Source: Nocardia carnea (GTDB lineage Bacteria; Actinomycetota; Actinomycetes; Mycobacteriales; Mycobacteriaceae). From it: a DNA stretch of 32,583 nt. Where the stretch lies: assembly GCF_029869215.1 (NCBI RefSeq), contig NZ_JARWPM010000096.1, forward strand, positions 1 through 32,583, in the 5' to 3' direction. The notes under the pieces were generated by a model that searched no databases, had not been told where the DNA came from, and saw only the letters and a list, made by a program, of their open reading frames with translations. Each line of letters begins with the position of its first letter. Positions within the stretch are counted from its first letter, which is position 1. Shown piece after piece: positions 6,875 through 15,591 of the stretch. The position numbers were made by a program, and so were the translations under genes.

Positions 6875-8095
6875 TCAGCGGCGTTTCGCTTTGTCCGCCT
6901 GAGCTTTCCGGTACGCCTTCTTCAGCTGTGCACGCTGTTTGTCCATCTGCGCGCGCTGTTTCTCCAGTTGCGCCCGCTGCTCCTTGACGACGGCCGCCAG
7001 TTCACCGCCCCGATGCTTCGAATAATCGGCAAGCCCGGCGGCGCGGTTCTTGGCGGCCCCGGTCAGTTCCGGGCCGCGGGTCTGCGCGGCATCCGCGAGT
7101 TCGCTGCCGCGGTGTTTCGCGGCTTCGGCCAGTTCGGCCGCCCGGCTCTTCGCCGTATCCGCCCACACCGGGCCGCGTGTCTGCGCCGTATCGGCGAGTT
7201 CACCGCCACGGTTCTTGGCGGCTTCTGCCAGTTCCGCGGCACGGTTCTTCGCGGTCTCCTTCCAGACCGGGCCCCGGGCCTGCGCGGTATCGGCCAGTTC
7301 GCTACCGCGGTGTTTCGCGACATCGGCCAGTTCACCACCCCGTTGCTTCGCCACATCCGCCAGCTCGGCGCCCCGGTGCTTGGCGATATCCGCCCATTCC
7401 GACCCGCGATGCTTCGCGGCCTCCGCCCAGCCCGGGCCGCGTTCCCGGGCGACCTCGGCGAGTTCGGCGCCTTTACCGGCGACGGTGCCCGCGAGCTCCT
7501 GCCCCCGGCTCGCGGCGGTACCCGCGAACTCCTGGCCGCGCTCCGCGGCCTGCTGCAACTGGTGGCGCACCGCCTCGCCGGTGCCGTTGCCACCCGACGC
7601 GCCGAGCGGCAGCGCGGTGCCGACCGTGGCCGCGGCCCGGCGCGCGGCGCGGCGGCCCCGCCAGCCCAGCGACGGTTTACCCGCGGTATCCGCGGCGGCG
7701 ATCATCAAACCGCCCAGCAGCCCCATATCCTTGAGGAACGCCGTCCGCTTCGCGGCCTTGCGTTCGGGGTCGGTCTCGGCCCAGAAGTTCTGTTCGGTGA
7801 CGGTCGCCGGCACCACTGTCGCAGCCAGCAGAAGTGCCGCCGGTCGTGGTGCCTTCCCCAGCGCCAGCAGAGTGCCGCCCGCGATCTGGACCGCTGCGGT
7901 GACCTTCACCAGCATGTCCGGGTCGGAGGGAAGGGACGATGCGACATTCGACGGCAGCGTTTCCTGCCCCTTCGCCACCAGATTCGACGCTTCCTGGACC
8001 CGTGATTGCGGATGCATCAGGGTTTCGACGCCGTTCGCGACGAACGTACTCGCCAGCAGCGGCCGGGCAAGCCGACGTATCAGCATGGTGTGCAT
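6875..8095 (-). CDS. DoxX family membrane protein with a long 11-residue repeat tail
   Basis: 406 residues from ATG 8095, which has GAGGAAAGGG directly upstream; ATG 8086 is a possible alternative. Residues 1-~150 are a DoxX-type membrane domain (ARPLLASTFVANGVETLMHP, then VKVTAAVQIAGGTLLALG and AALLLAATVVPAT helices, and FLKDMGLLGGLMIAA). Residues 187-373 are 17 consecutive 11-residue repeats of the form GxELADxAKxR. Residues 374-394 are three heptads (RAQLEKQ type), followed by a Lys/Arg-rich end. The tail should form a long charged amphipathic helix on one side of the membrane, like LEA or apolipoprotein-type 11-mers. DoxX proteins are linked to redox stress. The tail is far longer than the domain it is attached to, and its role is unknown. 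Confidence 0.85.
   Translation of the reverse strand: MHTMLIRRLARPLLASTFVANGVETLMHPQSRVQEASNLVAKGQETLPSNVASSLPSDPDMLVKVTAAVQIAGGTLLALGKAPRPAALLLAATVVPATVTEQNFWAETDPERKAAKRTAFLKDMGLLGGLMIAAADTAGKPSLGWRGRRAARRAAATVGTALPLGASGGNGTGEAVRHQLQQAAERGQEFAGTAASRGQELAGTVAGKGAELAEVARERGPGWAEAAKHRGSEWADIAKHRGAELADVAKQRGGELADVAKHRGSELADTAQARGPVWKETAKNRAAELAEAAKNRGGELADTAQTRGPVWADTAKSRAAELAEAAKHRGSELADAAQTRGPELTGAAKNRAAGLADYSKHRGGELAAVVKEQRAQLEKQRAQMDKQRAQLKKAYRKAQADKAKRR
6977..7537 (-). repeat. Array of 17 coding 33-bp repeats
   Basis: The part of the DoxX-like gene coding for the 11-residue repeats. Units diverge in the third, fourth and eighth positions (GSELADTAQAR, GPVWKETAKNR, AAELAEAAKNR, GGELADTAQTR). 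A higher-order period is visible: the triplet GPVW / AAEL / G(G/S)EL occurs twice, so whole blocks of three units (99 bp) were duplicated. Confidence 0.9.
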
Positions 8096-8577
8096 CCCTT
8101 TCCTCGGTGTATCGCATCTGTCACAGCCGGAAACCAGGGGTGGTTGCCCAGCGTACTGGCGATCTACCCGGCATTCGGTGCGGGAAACAGCGCACCGGCC
8201 CGCGTGTCGCGACAGCCGGCCGCCGAGGACCGTCCGGTCACCGCCCGCGGGGACCGGCATGGCCGATCTCACAAAACCTCCTGGATGCCTATACCGGCAG
8301 GTCGGCCGATTCCGGAATCGGCACCCGCTCCGCGGGATTCGCCGAACCTCCCGTGGCGGGTATATCGCGGAGGCTGCGGTCGCGGCCGGGTAACTCCGTG
8401 CCCCCTCCGCCTTGTCGGCCTACCCTGGTAATTAGCGCAAATTCAAAACCTCCGCGACCCGGTCGCCGACTGCGGGCGGAGGTAGGGCGTCGTCCCGGTG
8501 GAAGCCGCACGAGCCACCCGCCGGGCGTGACGACGGATTCCTCGAAAACCCGTATGTGACCGGAAGGACACACCAGA
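8096..8577. other. Divergent intergenic region without a supported gene
   Basis: 482 bases between the DoxX-like gene (leftward) and the Acg-type gene (rightward), so it must hold both promoters. Around 8429-8447 it is unusually AT-rich (GGTAATTAGCGCAAATTC), the best place for a promoter core. I looked for a DosR-type box because Acg genes are often in that regulon; GGGCGTCGTCCC near 8486-8497 has half-site character but wrong spacing. Frames crossing the region look non-coding. Confidence 0.5.
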
Positions 8578-9546
8578 ATGCTCTCCGCGATCCCGGATCG
8601 TGAGGCCATCGATATCGCGCTCGGTCTCGCCGTCCGCGCGCCGTCCGTGCACAACACCCAGCCGTGGCGCTGGCGGCCGACCCCCACCGGGATCGAGCTC
8701 CTCGCCGATACCGGCCGCCACCTCACCGAAACCGACCCGTTCCAGCGCGCGCTGATCATCAGCTGCGGCGCGGCGCTGCACCATCTGCGTATCGGACTGT
8801 CCGCCCTGAGCTGGGCCACAACCGTGGACTACTGCCCGAACCCCGACGATCCCACGCATCTGGCCACCGTGCACACCACCCGGCAACGCCCCACCCCCGC
8901 TCAGATCGACCAGGCCGCCGCCATTCTGCTGCGCCGCACCGATCGCCGCCGGTACCTGCCCCGCCCGATCCCGGCCCGCCACATCCGCGCCCTGGCCACC
9001 CAGGCCTCCGCGTTCGGAGCCGCTGTCCGCCAGGTGCCGGATCCGCTGCTACCGCGTCTCGCGGACCCGATGCGCCGGGCGGCCGACCTGCACCGCACCG
9101 ATACCGGTTACCAGCGCGAAATCGCCCGCTGGAGCGGCCCGGGCCGCCGGGTCGACGGTGTCCCGTCCCGGAACGCTCCCGCACCCCGCCGTCCCGGGGA
9201 AATCCCGGTACGGAGCTTCGCCGCCCCGGCGCTGCTGGATCCCGCCGACCTGCCGGACGGGGCCCAATGGCTGGTCGTGGGCACCCCGCACGACGATCGC
9301 CGCGCCCAGTTGCGCGCCGGTGAAGCGATCAGCGCCCTGCTGCTGACCGCGACCGGGCTCGGTCTGGCGACGAGCCTGCAGACCGAACCGCTCGGCATGC
9401 TCGACTGCCGCCGCGAAATCCGTACCGGACTTCTGCACGACTGCGCCTACCCCCAGGCCATGGTCCGGGTCGGCTGGACTTCCGGCGGCGCGGGACCGCT
9501 CGCCGAAACACCACGCCGCCCGGTGGAGGACGTACTCGCCGCCTGA
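8578..9546 (+). CDS. Acg-type (Rv2032-like) nitroreductase family protein
   Basis: 322 residues from ATG 8578 with GGAAGGA upstream. LGLAVRAPSVHNTQPWRWRP near residue 16 is the FMN-binding signature of the Acg branch of nitroreductases. Further matches are GIELLADTGRHL, the cysteine-containing ALIISCGAALHHLRI, and the second half's QWLVVGTP..., AGEAISALLLTATGLGLATSLQTEP and PQAMVRVGW. In mycobacteria this branch is linked to hypoxia and dormancy. Some members lack a normal flavin exchange lid and are thought to hold FMN rather than reduce nitro compounds. It is encoded alone, divergent from the DoxX-like gene, a possible pair of redox-stress proteins. The true substrate is unknown. Confidence 0.9.
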   Translation: MLSAIPDREAIDIALGLAVRAPSVHNTQPWRWRPTPTGIELLADTGRHLTETDPFQRALIISCGAALHHLRIGLSALSWATTVDYCPNPDDPTHLATVHTTRQRPTPAQIDQAAAILLRRTDRRRYLPRPIPARHIRALATQASAFGAAVRQVPDPLLPRLADPMRRAADLHRTDTGYQREIARWSGPGRRVDGVPSRNAPAPRRPGEIPVRSFAAPALLDPADLPDGAQWLVVGTPHDDRRAQLRAGEAISALLLTATGLGLATSLQTEPLGMLDCRREIRTGLLHDCAYPQAMVRVGWTSGGAGPLAETPRRPVEDVLAA

Positions 9547-9658
9547 CCTGGGCAGGACTTGCCGCCCGAGTGTTCTCCGGTTCACAAGGGCGAGCGCCGC
9601 CCTCAATTGCCGATACCTGGATATGCGCATCCAACCATGAAGGCCGACCCTGTCGGAG

Positions 9659-11347
9659 GTGGGTGCCAAACTCTGGAACGTGCGGTGGGCGGTGGCGGAA
9701 TCCGAGGACGGTGGCGCCTATCTGTGTCCGCTCGGCCCGGACGGCCGGCCCGCCGGGGCGGTGGTCCACGAGCGCTCGCTCGCCGACGCCGTGCGGTCGC
9801 GCCCCGAGGTCGAGCGGTGGGTGTGGCGGTCCACCGCCGGTATCTACCGAGCCCTGCTGGCGGTGGGGGTCCGGGTCGAGCGCTGCTACGACGTGGAGGC
9901 CGCGGAGGCGATCCTGATCGGATACGAGGAGGGTCAGGCGGGGCAGCCCCGTTCACTGGCGGCCGCCTGGGCACGACTTCACAACTTGCCGGTCCCGCCG
10001 GACGCCCCCGTTCGGGCCGCCGAGACCCAGCCCTCGCTGTTCGAATCGGGCCCGGTGCCGCTACCGGCCGGGGTGGACGGATTCACCGCGCTGCTGGAGG
10101 TCTACGCGGGTCAGCTCGCCCGGACGGCCGCGACGGAACACCCGGAACGGATACGGCTGCTGCTGGCCGCGGAGTCGGCGGGCATGCTGATCGCGGCGGA
10201 GATGTCGCGGGCCGGGATACCGTGGCGCGCCGATATCCACCGCGCCATGCTCGACACACTGCTGGGCGAGCGCTACCCGGGGGGAGCGGAACCGCGCCGG
10301 ATGGCGGAACTGGCCGACGAGGTGTCGCGCGCTTTCGGTGCCAGGGTCCGGCCGGATCTGCCCAACGACATCATCAAGGCCTTCGCCCGCGCCGGAATCC
10401 AGTTGTCGTCCACCCGCAAATGGGAATTGCAGCGCGTGGAACATCCGGCGGTGGGTCCGCTGCTGGCCTACAAGACGCTGTACCGCCTGTATACCGCCCA
10501 TGGCTGGTCCTGGCTGGAGCAATGGGTGCACGGTGGGCGGTTCCGGCCCGAATACCTGCCCGGCGGAACGGTTTCCGGCCGCTGGACCACCAACGGCGGG
10601 GGTGCGCTGCAGATCCCGAAAACGATTCGCCGGGCCATCCGTGCCGACCCGGGCTGGTGCCTGGTGGTCGCCGACGCCGACCAACTGGAGCCACGCGTGC
10701 TGGCCGCCGTCTCGCGCGATCCCGGGCTGATGGAAGCGGCCGGCCGGGGCGACGATCTGTACGCGGATCTGGCGGCCCGCGGCTTCGGCGGCGATCGTGC
10801 GCAGGCCAAACTCGCGCTACTGGGCGCCATCTACGGCCAGACCTCCGGCGACGCCCTGACCCATCTGGCGGGTCTGCGCCGCCGCTATCCGGCCGCAGTG
10901 GCCTATGTCGACGAGGCGGCGCGGGCCGGTGAAGAGGGCCGGTTGGTGCGCACCTGGCTCGGGCGGACCTGTCCGCCGGTATCGGTCGTCGCCCCGGAAC
11001 AGCAGGATTTGTCCGGCGACAACCCCGCGGCGTACGGCACCACTTCGGCGGCACGCGCCCGCGGCCGTTTCACCAGGAACTTCGTGGTGCAGGGCAGCGC
11101 CGCCGAATGGGCACTGCTCGTCCTGGCGGGCCTGCGGCACGCGATGTCCAGCGCCGGTCTCCGCGGCGAACTCGTGTTCTTCCAGCACGACGAGGTGATT
11201 GTGCACTGCCCGGCCGAGGAAGCGACCCGGGTCGTCGAGATGATCACCACCGCCGCGGAGAACGCGGGCCGGCTGACCTTCGGGCCGACACCGGTGCGGT
11301 TTCCGGTCACCACCGCGGTGGTGGAATGCTATGGCGACGCCAAGTAG
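9659..11347 (+). CDS. Stand-alone family A DNA polymerase with a degenerate exonuclease-like N-terminus
   Basis: 562 residues. GTG 9659 is the first usable start, since the frame is closed just upstream; it overlaps its own GGAGGTG site. The polymerase domain has motif A VVADADQLEPRVLAAVS near residue 336 (catalytic Asp, Q-x-E-x-R), a divergent motif B RAQAKLALLGAIYGQ near 381-395, and motif C FQHDEVIVH near 508 (second catalytic Asp). GGTVSGRWTTNGGGALQIPK is the primer/template contact region. The ~200-residue N-terminus lacks the DxE, NxxxD and YxxxD exonuclease motifs and there is no 5' nuclease domain. This actinobacterial type is usually annotated as a bifunctional 3'-5' exonuclease/DNA polymerase. 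It is much shorter than PolA (~900 residues) and its role, perhaps in repair, is unproven. Confidence 0.9.
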   Translation: MGAKLWNVRWAVAESEDGGAYLCPLGPDGRPAGAVVHERSLADAVRSRPEVERWVWRSTAGIYRALLAVGVRVERCYDVEAAEAILIGYEEGQAGQPRSLAAAWARLHNLPVPPDAPVRAAETQPSLFESGPVPLPAGVDGFTALLEVYAGQLARTAATEHPERIRLLLAAESAGMLIAAEMSRAGIPWRADIHRAMLDTLLGERYPGGAEPRRMAELADEVSRAFGARVRPDLPNDIIKAFARAGIQLSSTRKWELQRVEHPAVGPLLAYKTLYRLYTAHGWSWLEQWVHGGRFRPEYLPGGTVSGRWTTNGGGALQIPKTIRRAIRADPGWCLVVADADQLEPRVLAAVSRDPGLMEAAGRGDDLYADLAARGFGGDRAQAKLALLGAIYGQTSGDALTHLAGLRRRYPAAVAYVDEAARAGEEGRLVRTWLGRTCPPVSVVAPEQQDLSGDNPAAYGTTSAARARGRFTRNFVVQGSAAEWALLVLAGLRHAMSSAGLRGELVFFQHDEVIVHCPAEEATRVVEMITTAAENAGRLTFGPTPVRFPVTTAVVECYGDAK

Positions 11348-11432
11348 ATCCCGCGGCGGTTTCGAGATCAGCGACCGGTTCGTTTCCGGGCTGTTCTACT
11401 GCGGCCGCTCACCCTCGAACGCGGTGGTGCGC

Positions 11433-11855
11433 TCAGAGTCCGTCGTCGCCGCCTGCATCGTTGTGCCCGGGCTCGCCGGACACCTCCACACCGTTCCCGA
11501 AAGCAACGTGGTTCTTGATCCGCCGCGCCAAGGGGCTCGGGTTCGGGTAGTACCAGCCCGCGTCCGGGTTGACCGCTTCGCCGACGGTCACCGTGTAGTA
11601 ATGCGCCACGCCCTTCCAGGGGCACAGCGTCTTCGTCCGGCTGTCGCCGAAGTACCTCCGGTGCAGCGATTCGGGCGGGAAGTAGTGGTTGCCTTCCACT
11701 CGCACCGTATGCGGGCTTTCGGCGAGCACCGCACCGTTCCAGACCGCGCGAATCACGAGGGTGAGCCCGGCCCGCTCATTTCCGTCATAACCCAACGGTA
11801 GCGGCTCTGCCGTCGGCGGGTGACTGTGCCAATTGCAGTGAACGTCCGGTGACAT
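11433..11855 (-). CDS. DUF427 family protein
   Basis: 140 residues from ATG 11855, 107 from an alternative GTG at 11756. The core is a clear DUF427 domain: IRAVWNGAVLAESPHTVRVEGNHYFP, then LCPWKGVAHYYTV and the GWYYPNPSPLA block. DUF427 proteins are small cytoplasmic beta-tent proteins without an established reaction; the conserved CPWKG and YYP residues are present. The start is uncertain: the first ~33 residues (MSPDVHCNWHSHPP...) are not part of the domain, the ATG lacks a good ribosome site, and it lies inside a probable operator (11846-11864). The gene is divergent from IOR and convergent with the polymerase. Confidence 0.85.
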   Translation of the reverse strand: MSPDVHCNWHSHPPTAEPLPLGYDGNERAGLTLVIRAVWNGAVLAESPHTVRVEGNHYFPPESLHRRYFGDSRTKTLCPWKGVAHYYTVTVGEAVNPDAGWYYPNPSPLARRIKNHVAFGNGVEVSGEPGHNDAGGDDGL

Positions 11856-11864
11856 GAGTCACTG
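11846..11864. promoter_or_regulatory. Probable operator upstream of IOR, shared with the 2HCT promoter
   Basis: In the IOR direction the site reads CCGGTGACATGAGTCACTG. The 2HCT-leuCD promoter has CCAGTGATCTGAGTCACTG in the same relative orientation, identical at 16 of 19 positions. The symmetric form is CAGTGA-6 bases-TCACTG. It lies about 120 bases before the IOR start. Confidence 0.65.
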
Positions 11865-11982
11865 AATAGGGCCATTGGTATCTGAATATCGAAAGTGATT
11901 GACCGGCGATGGCTGCATATCGCACCTTGATGGGACCGAATGTGTACCTCTGGTGCGTGAATGGTGAAGGCGGTGCTGTGCT

Positions 11983-14900
11983 GTGACTCAGGTGAACGAA
12001 ACCCGGCCGGTGGTGGTCTCCGACGATCTGTCCGCCAGGTATCGCACGTCCTCGGGCCCGGTACTGCTGACCGGTGTACAGGCGATCGCACGTCTGCTGG
12101 TGGAACAGCACGAGCGTGACCGGCGCGCCGGAAAGCGGACCGCCACCTTCGTCTCCGGTTACCAGGGCAGCCCGCTGGCGGGCTTGGACCGGTTGCTGGC
12201 CGGCATCCCCGAACTGGCCGGCGAACACGAGGTGCGGCTGGTGCCCGGGGTCAACGAAGAGCTGGCGGCGACCGCGGTCTGGGGGAGTCAGCTCGAACTC
12301 CCGAAGGGTACGCGTACCCACGACGGGATCGTGGGGGTGTGGTACGGCAAGGGACCCGGCCTGGACCGGGCCAGTGATGCCCTGCGGCACGCGGCCATGT
12401 ACGGCGCGCACCCCACAGGTGGTGCACTGGCGCTCGTCGGTGACGACCCGGCCGCGAAGTCGTCCTCGGTCCCGGCCGCGAGTGAGCGGTCGCTGGCGGC
12501 GTTGTCGATGCCGGTCTTCTTCCCGCGCAATGCCGAAGAGGTCATCGCCTTCGGGATGTACGCGATCGCGCTGTCCCGGGCGTCGGGATGCTGGCCGGCA
12601 CTGAAACTGGTTGCCGATGTCGCCGACGGTCTGTGGACGCTGAACCGGGATTTCCACGATTTCGCCGTCACGGTGCCGGAAGTCGTATGGGAGGGACGTC
12701 CGTGGACCTACCGGCAGCGGGTGCTCGCGGCGCCGCCGGACAGTGTGCTGGCCGAAGCCGACCTCTACGGTCCGCGCTGGACCATGGTGGAAGCCTTCGG
12801 CGCGGTCAACGAGATCGACCGGATCGAAGTGAACCCGGCGCACGCGTGGCTGGGTATCGTCGCGGTCGGTACCGCCTACGACTCGGTCCGCGAAGCGCTG
12901 TCGGAACTCGGCCTCTCCGAAGCCGGACTGCACCGAGCGGGTATCCGGATCCTGCGGGTCGGCATGCCCTACCCGCTGGGTGCCGCCAAGGTCCGGGAGC
13001 TGGCCGACGGGGTGGAGACGCTGCTGGTGGTCGAGGACAAGACCGCGTTCGTCGAAGCGCAGGTGAAGGAGATCCTCTACGGCCGCAGCGCGGCGCCGCG
13101 GGTTCTCGGTAAACGCGATGGTGCGGGCCTGCTGCTGGTTCCGCCGGACGGTGAACTGACCGCGGCGCGGCTGCGTACCCCGTTGCGCAGAATTCTCGGC
13201 GGCCGCGTGGACGTGCTCGCCCCGCCCCCGCCACCACTGGAGTTGACGGTACTGTCCACCAAGCGGACGGCGTACTTCTGTTCCGGCTGCCCGCACAATC
13301 GCTCCACCGCGGTTCCCGAAGGGTCGCTGGCGGGCGGCGGTATCGGCTGCCACACGCTGGTCACCATGTCTTCCCGCACGGACTCCCAGGTCACCGGGCT
13401 GACGCAGATGGGTGGTGAGGGTGCGCAATGGATCGGTCAGGCCGCGTACACCGACGTCGAGCACATCTTCCAAAATGTCGGCGACGGAACGTATTTCCAT
13501 TCCGGTCAACTCGCGGTCCAGGCCTGCGTGGCCGCCGGAGTGAACATCACCTACAAGATCCTCTACAACGCCGCCGTCGCCATGACCGGCGCGCAGGACG
13601 CCGAAGCCGGGCTGACTGTTCCGCAGCTGACGCATAAGCTCGCCGCCGAAGGCGTCGCGAAGATCATCGTGTGCGCGGAGGAGCCGGAACGGCACCGCGG
13701 GGCGTCCTTCGCGCCGGGAGTGCTGGTGTGGGATCGGGATCGGCTCGACGAGGCCCAGCGATTGCTCCGCGATATCAAAGGCGTGACCGTACTGATCTAC
13801 GACCAGCAGTGCGCCGCCGAAGCGCGCCGCAAACGCAAACGGGGCACCCTGCCGGTGCGGCGCACCCGAGTGATCATCAACGAAGCCGTCTGCGAAGGCT
13901 GCGGTGACTGCGGGGTGAAGAGCAACTGCCTGTCCGTTCAGCCGGTCGATACCGAGTTCGGCCGAAAGACCAGGATCGACCAGACCGGTTGCAACACCGA
14001 CTATTCGTGCCTCGACGGCGACTGCCCGTCCTTCGTGACCGTCGAACTGCCGGAGAAACCGGTCGCACGAACCGGGCCGGGGGCACCCGCGCCGCCCGAG
14101 GTCGCCGAACCGGTCCTGCCAGCGCTCGGTGCGGGTCCGCACAATATCTTCCTGGCGGGTGTCGGCGGCACCGGGATCGTGACGGTCAACCAAGTCCTCG
14201 GCATGGCCGGGTTGCGTGCGGGCCTGCACGTCGAAGGGCTGGATCAGACCGGGCTCAGCCAGAAAGCCGGCCCGGTCACCTCACATCTGCGGCTCGGCGC
14301 CGAGCCGGTGGCCGCGTCGAACCGGGTCGGCCCGTCCACCGCGGACTGCATCCTGGCCTTCGACCTGCTGACCGCGGCGGACGCCGGGAACGCGGGATAC
14401 GGCAACCCGGACCGTACCGTCACGGTGGCCTCGACCAGCCGGACGCCGACCGGGGATATGGTCTACGACCCCGCCGTCGGCTACCCCGCCGACAACGAAC
14501 TGCTCGGACGCCTGGACGCGTCCTGTCACACGTTGACCACCTTCGACGCGCTGGCCGCCGCCGAGGCCTTGTTCGGGAACACGGCCGCAGCCAATTTCCT
14601 GCTCGTCGGTGCGGCGTACCAGTTGGGCGGCCTGCCGATACCCGGTACCGAGATCGAGAAGGCGATCGCACTCAACGCAGTGGCGGTGGCGGCGAATCAG
14701 GCGGCGTTCCGCTGGGGTCGCGTTGCCGTCGCCGACCCCGCGATGTTCCGGGCGGTCACCGAGTCCGAGCGGGCCGGCCGGCGCAGTGACACCGCGGTCC
14801 CCACCCATCTGCTGAGTGGGCTGACCGTCACCGGCGCGGCCCGGGAATCGATCGAACGCCGGGCGGCCCAGCTTGTCGCCTATCAAGGCGAGAACATCGC

Positions 14901-15462
14901 GGCGCGCTACCTCGCCACCGTCCAGCGGGTATGGGAGGCCGAGCAGGCGCTCGGCGACCGCGCGGAGTTCACCGCAGCGGTGGCTCACGGTCTGCACAAG
15001 CTGATGGCCTACAAGGACGAGTACGAGGTCGCCCGGATGCTCACCGATCCCGCCTTCGCGGACGCGGTGCGCGCGGCCGTCCCCGGGGCGGAAAAGCTGA
15101 CCTACCGGCTGCATCCGCCGGTGCTGAAGGCCCTGGGCCGGAAGAAGAAGATCGGTATGGGTCCGCGCAGCCATATCGTGTTGAAGGCGCTGGCCAAGGG
15201 CAAGGTACTGCGTGGGACGGTGTGGGATCCGTTCGGATACACCCGGATGCGCCGGTTGGAGCGGACGCTGGCGGCTCACTACGAATCGATGGTGCTCGGG
15301 CTCGCCCGAGATCTGCGGCCGGACAACCACGCGACCGCCGTTTCGGCCGCCGCGGCCGCCGACCGTATCCGGGGCTACGAAGACGTGAAACTGCGCAATG
15401 TCGAGAACTACGTGACCGAGCTCCGCTCACTCGGAATGGACGTCACCAGCCTGATCAGGTGA
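11983..15462 (+). CDS. Fused indolepyruvate/2-oxoacid ferredoxin oxidoreductase
   Basis: 1159 residues from GTG 11983. Subunits that are separate in archaea are fused here. The pyrimidine-binding part is residues ~1-400 (FVSGYQGSPLAGLD, PGVNEELAATAVWGSQ). The TPP-binding part is ~420-600, with GDGTYFHSGQ near 500 and the NAAVAMTGAQ segment. A cysteine-rich Fe-S segment (CEGCGDCGVKSNC ... CNTDYSCLDGDC) is at ~635-680, and the gamma-type domain from ~720 (AGVGGTGIVTVNQ, GLDQTGLSQKAGPV). The enzyme oxidatively decarboxylates arylpyruvates or branched 2-oxoacids to acyl-CoA and reduces ferredoxin or a similar carrier. The family acts in aromatic or branched-chain amino-acid breakdown. An Lrp/AsnC gene follows 129 bases downstream, and the promoter shares an operator with the 2HCT-leuCD unit. 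The actual substrate cannot be decided from sequence. Confidence 0.93.
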   Translation: MTQVNETRPVVVSDDLSARYRTSSGPVLLTGVQAIARLLVEQHERDRRAGKRTATFVSGYQGSPLAGLDRLLAGIPELAGEHEVRLVPGVNEELAATAVWGSQLELPKGTRTHDGIVGVWYGKGPGLDRASDALRHAAMYGAHPTGGALALVGDDPAAKSSSVPAASERSLAALSMPVFFPRNAEEVIAFGMYAIALSRASGCWPALKLVADVADGLWTLNRDFHDFAVTVPEVVWEGRPWTYRQRVLAAPPDSVLAEADLYGPRWTMVEAFGAVNEIDRIEVNPAHAWLGIVAVGTAYDSVREALSELGLSEAGLHRAGIRILRVGMPYPLGAAKVRELADGVETLLVVEDKTAFVEAQVKEILYGRSAAPRVLGKRDGAGLLLVPPDGELTAARLRTPLRRILGGRVDVLAPPPPPLELTVLSTKRTAYFCSGCPHNRSTAVPEGSLAGGGIGCHTLVTMSSRTDSQVTGLTQMGGEGAQWIGQAAYTDVEHIFQNVGDGTYFHSGQLAVQACVAAGVNITYKILYNAAVAMTGAQDAEAGLTVPQLTHKLAAEGVAKIIVCAEEPERHRGASFAPGVLVWDRDRLDEAQRLLRDIKGVTVLIYDQQCAAEARRKRKRGTLPVRRTRVIINEAVCEGCGDCGVKSNCLSVQPVDTEFGRKTRIDQTGCNTDYSCLDGDCPSFVTVELPEKPVARTGPGAPAPPEVAEPVLPALGAGPHNIFLAGVGGTGIVTVNQVLGMAGLRAGLHVEGLDQTGLSQKAGPVTSHLRLGAEPVAASNRVGPSTADCILAFDLLTAADAGNAGYGNPDRTVTVASTSRTPTGDMVYDPAVGYPADNELLGRLDASCHTLTTFDALAAAEALFGNTAAANFLLVGAAYQLGGLPIPGTEIEKAIALNAVAVAANQAAFRWGRVAVADPAMFRAVTESERAGRRSDTAVPTHLLSGLTVTGAARESIERRAAQLVAYQGENIAARYLATVQRVWEAEQALGDRAEFTAAVAHGLHKLMAYKDEYEVARMLTDPAFADAVRAAVPGAEKLTYRLHPPVLKALGRKKKIGMGPRSHIVLKALAKGKVLRGTVWDPFGYTRMRRLERTLAAHYESMVLGLARDLRPDNHATAVSAAAAADRIRGYEDVKLRNVENYVTELRSLGMDVTSLIR

Positions 15463-15591
15463 GTGTTCGATCGGTGAGTGGCCGGTGCGGCGCTGTCGGT
15501 GCAGGGTGTGGTGGGGTTCGGGCGCGAGGAATACGATGAGTCCAATTGCTCGGTAATCGCCGTTGATGGCATGCCAGTGGAATGATGGAGT

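Noticed and set aside
6977..7537. CRISPR or non-coding tandem array
   Set aside because: The 33-bp period keeps the reading frame, codes for conserved 11-residue units and has no spacers.
6968..8393. Long plus-strand open frames opposite the DoxX-like gene
   Set aside because: They mirror the 33-bp repeats on the other strand, have Arg/Ser/Pro-rich composition and no ribosome site.
8486..8497. GGGCGTCGTCCC as a DosR box for the Acg gene
   Set aside because: The half-sites are too close and the central WW bases of the consensus are missing.
11785..14229. 814-codon minus-strand frame opposite IOR
   Set aside because: It is a GC-driven shadow of the IOR gene, rich in Arg, Gly, Asp and His, with no domain.
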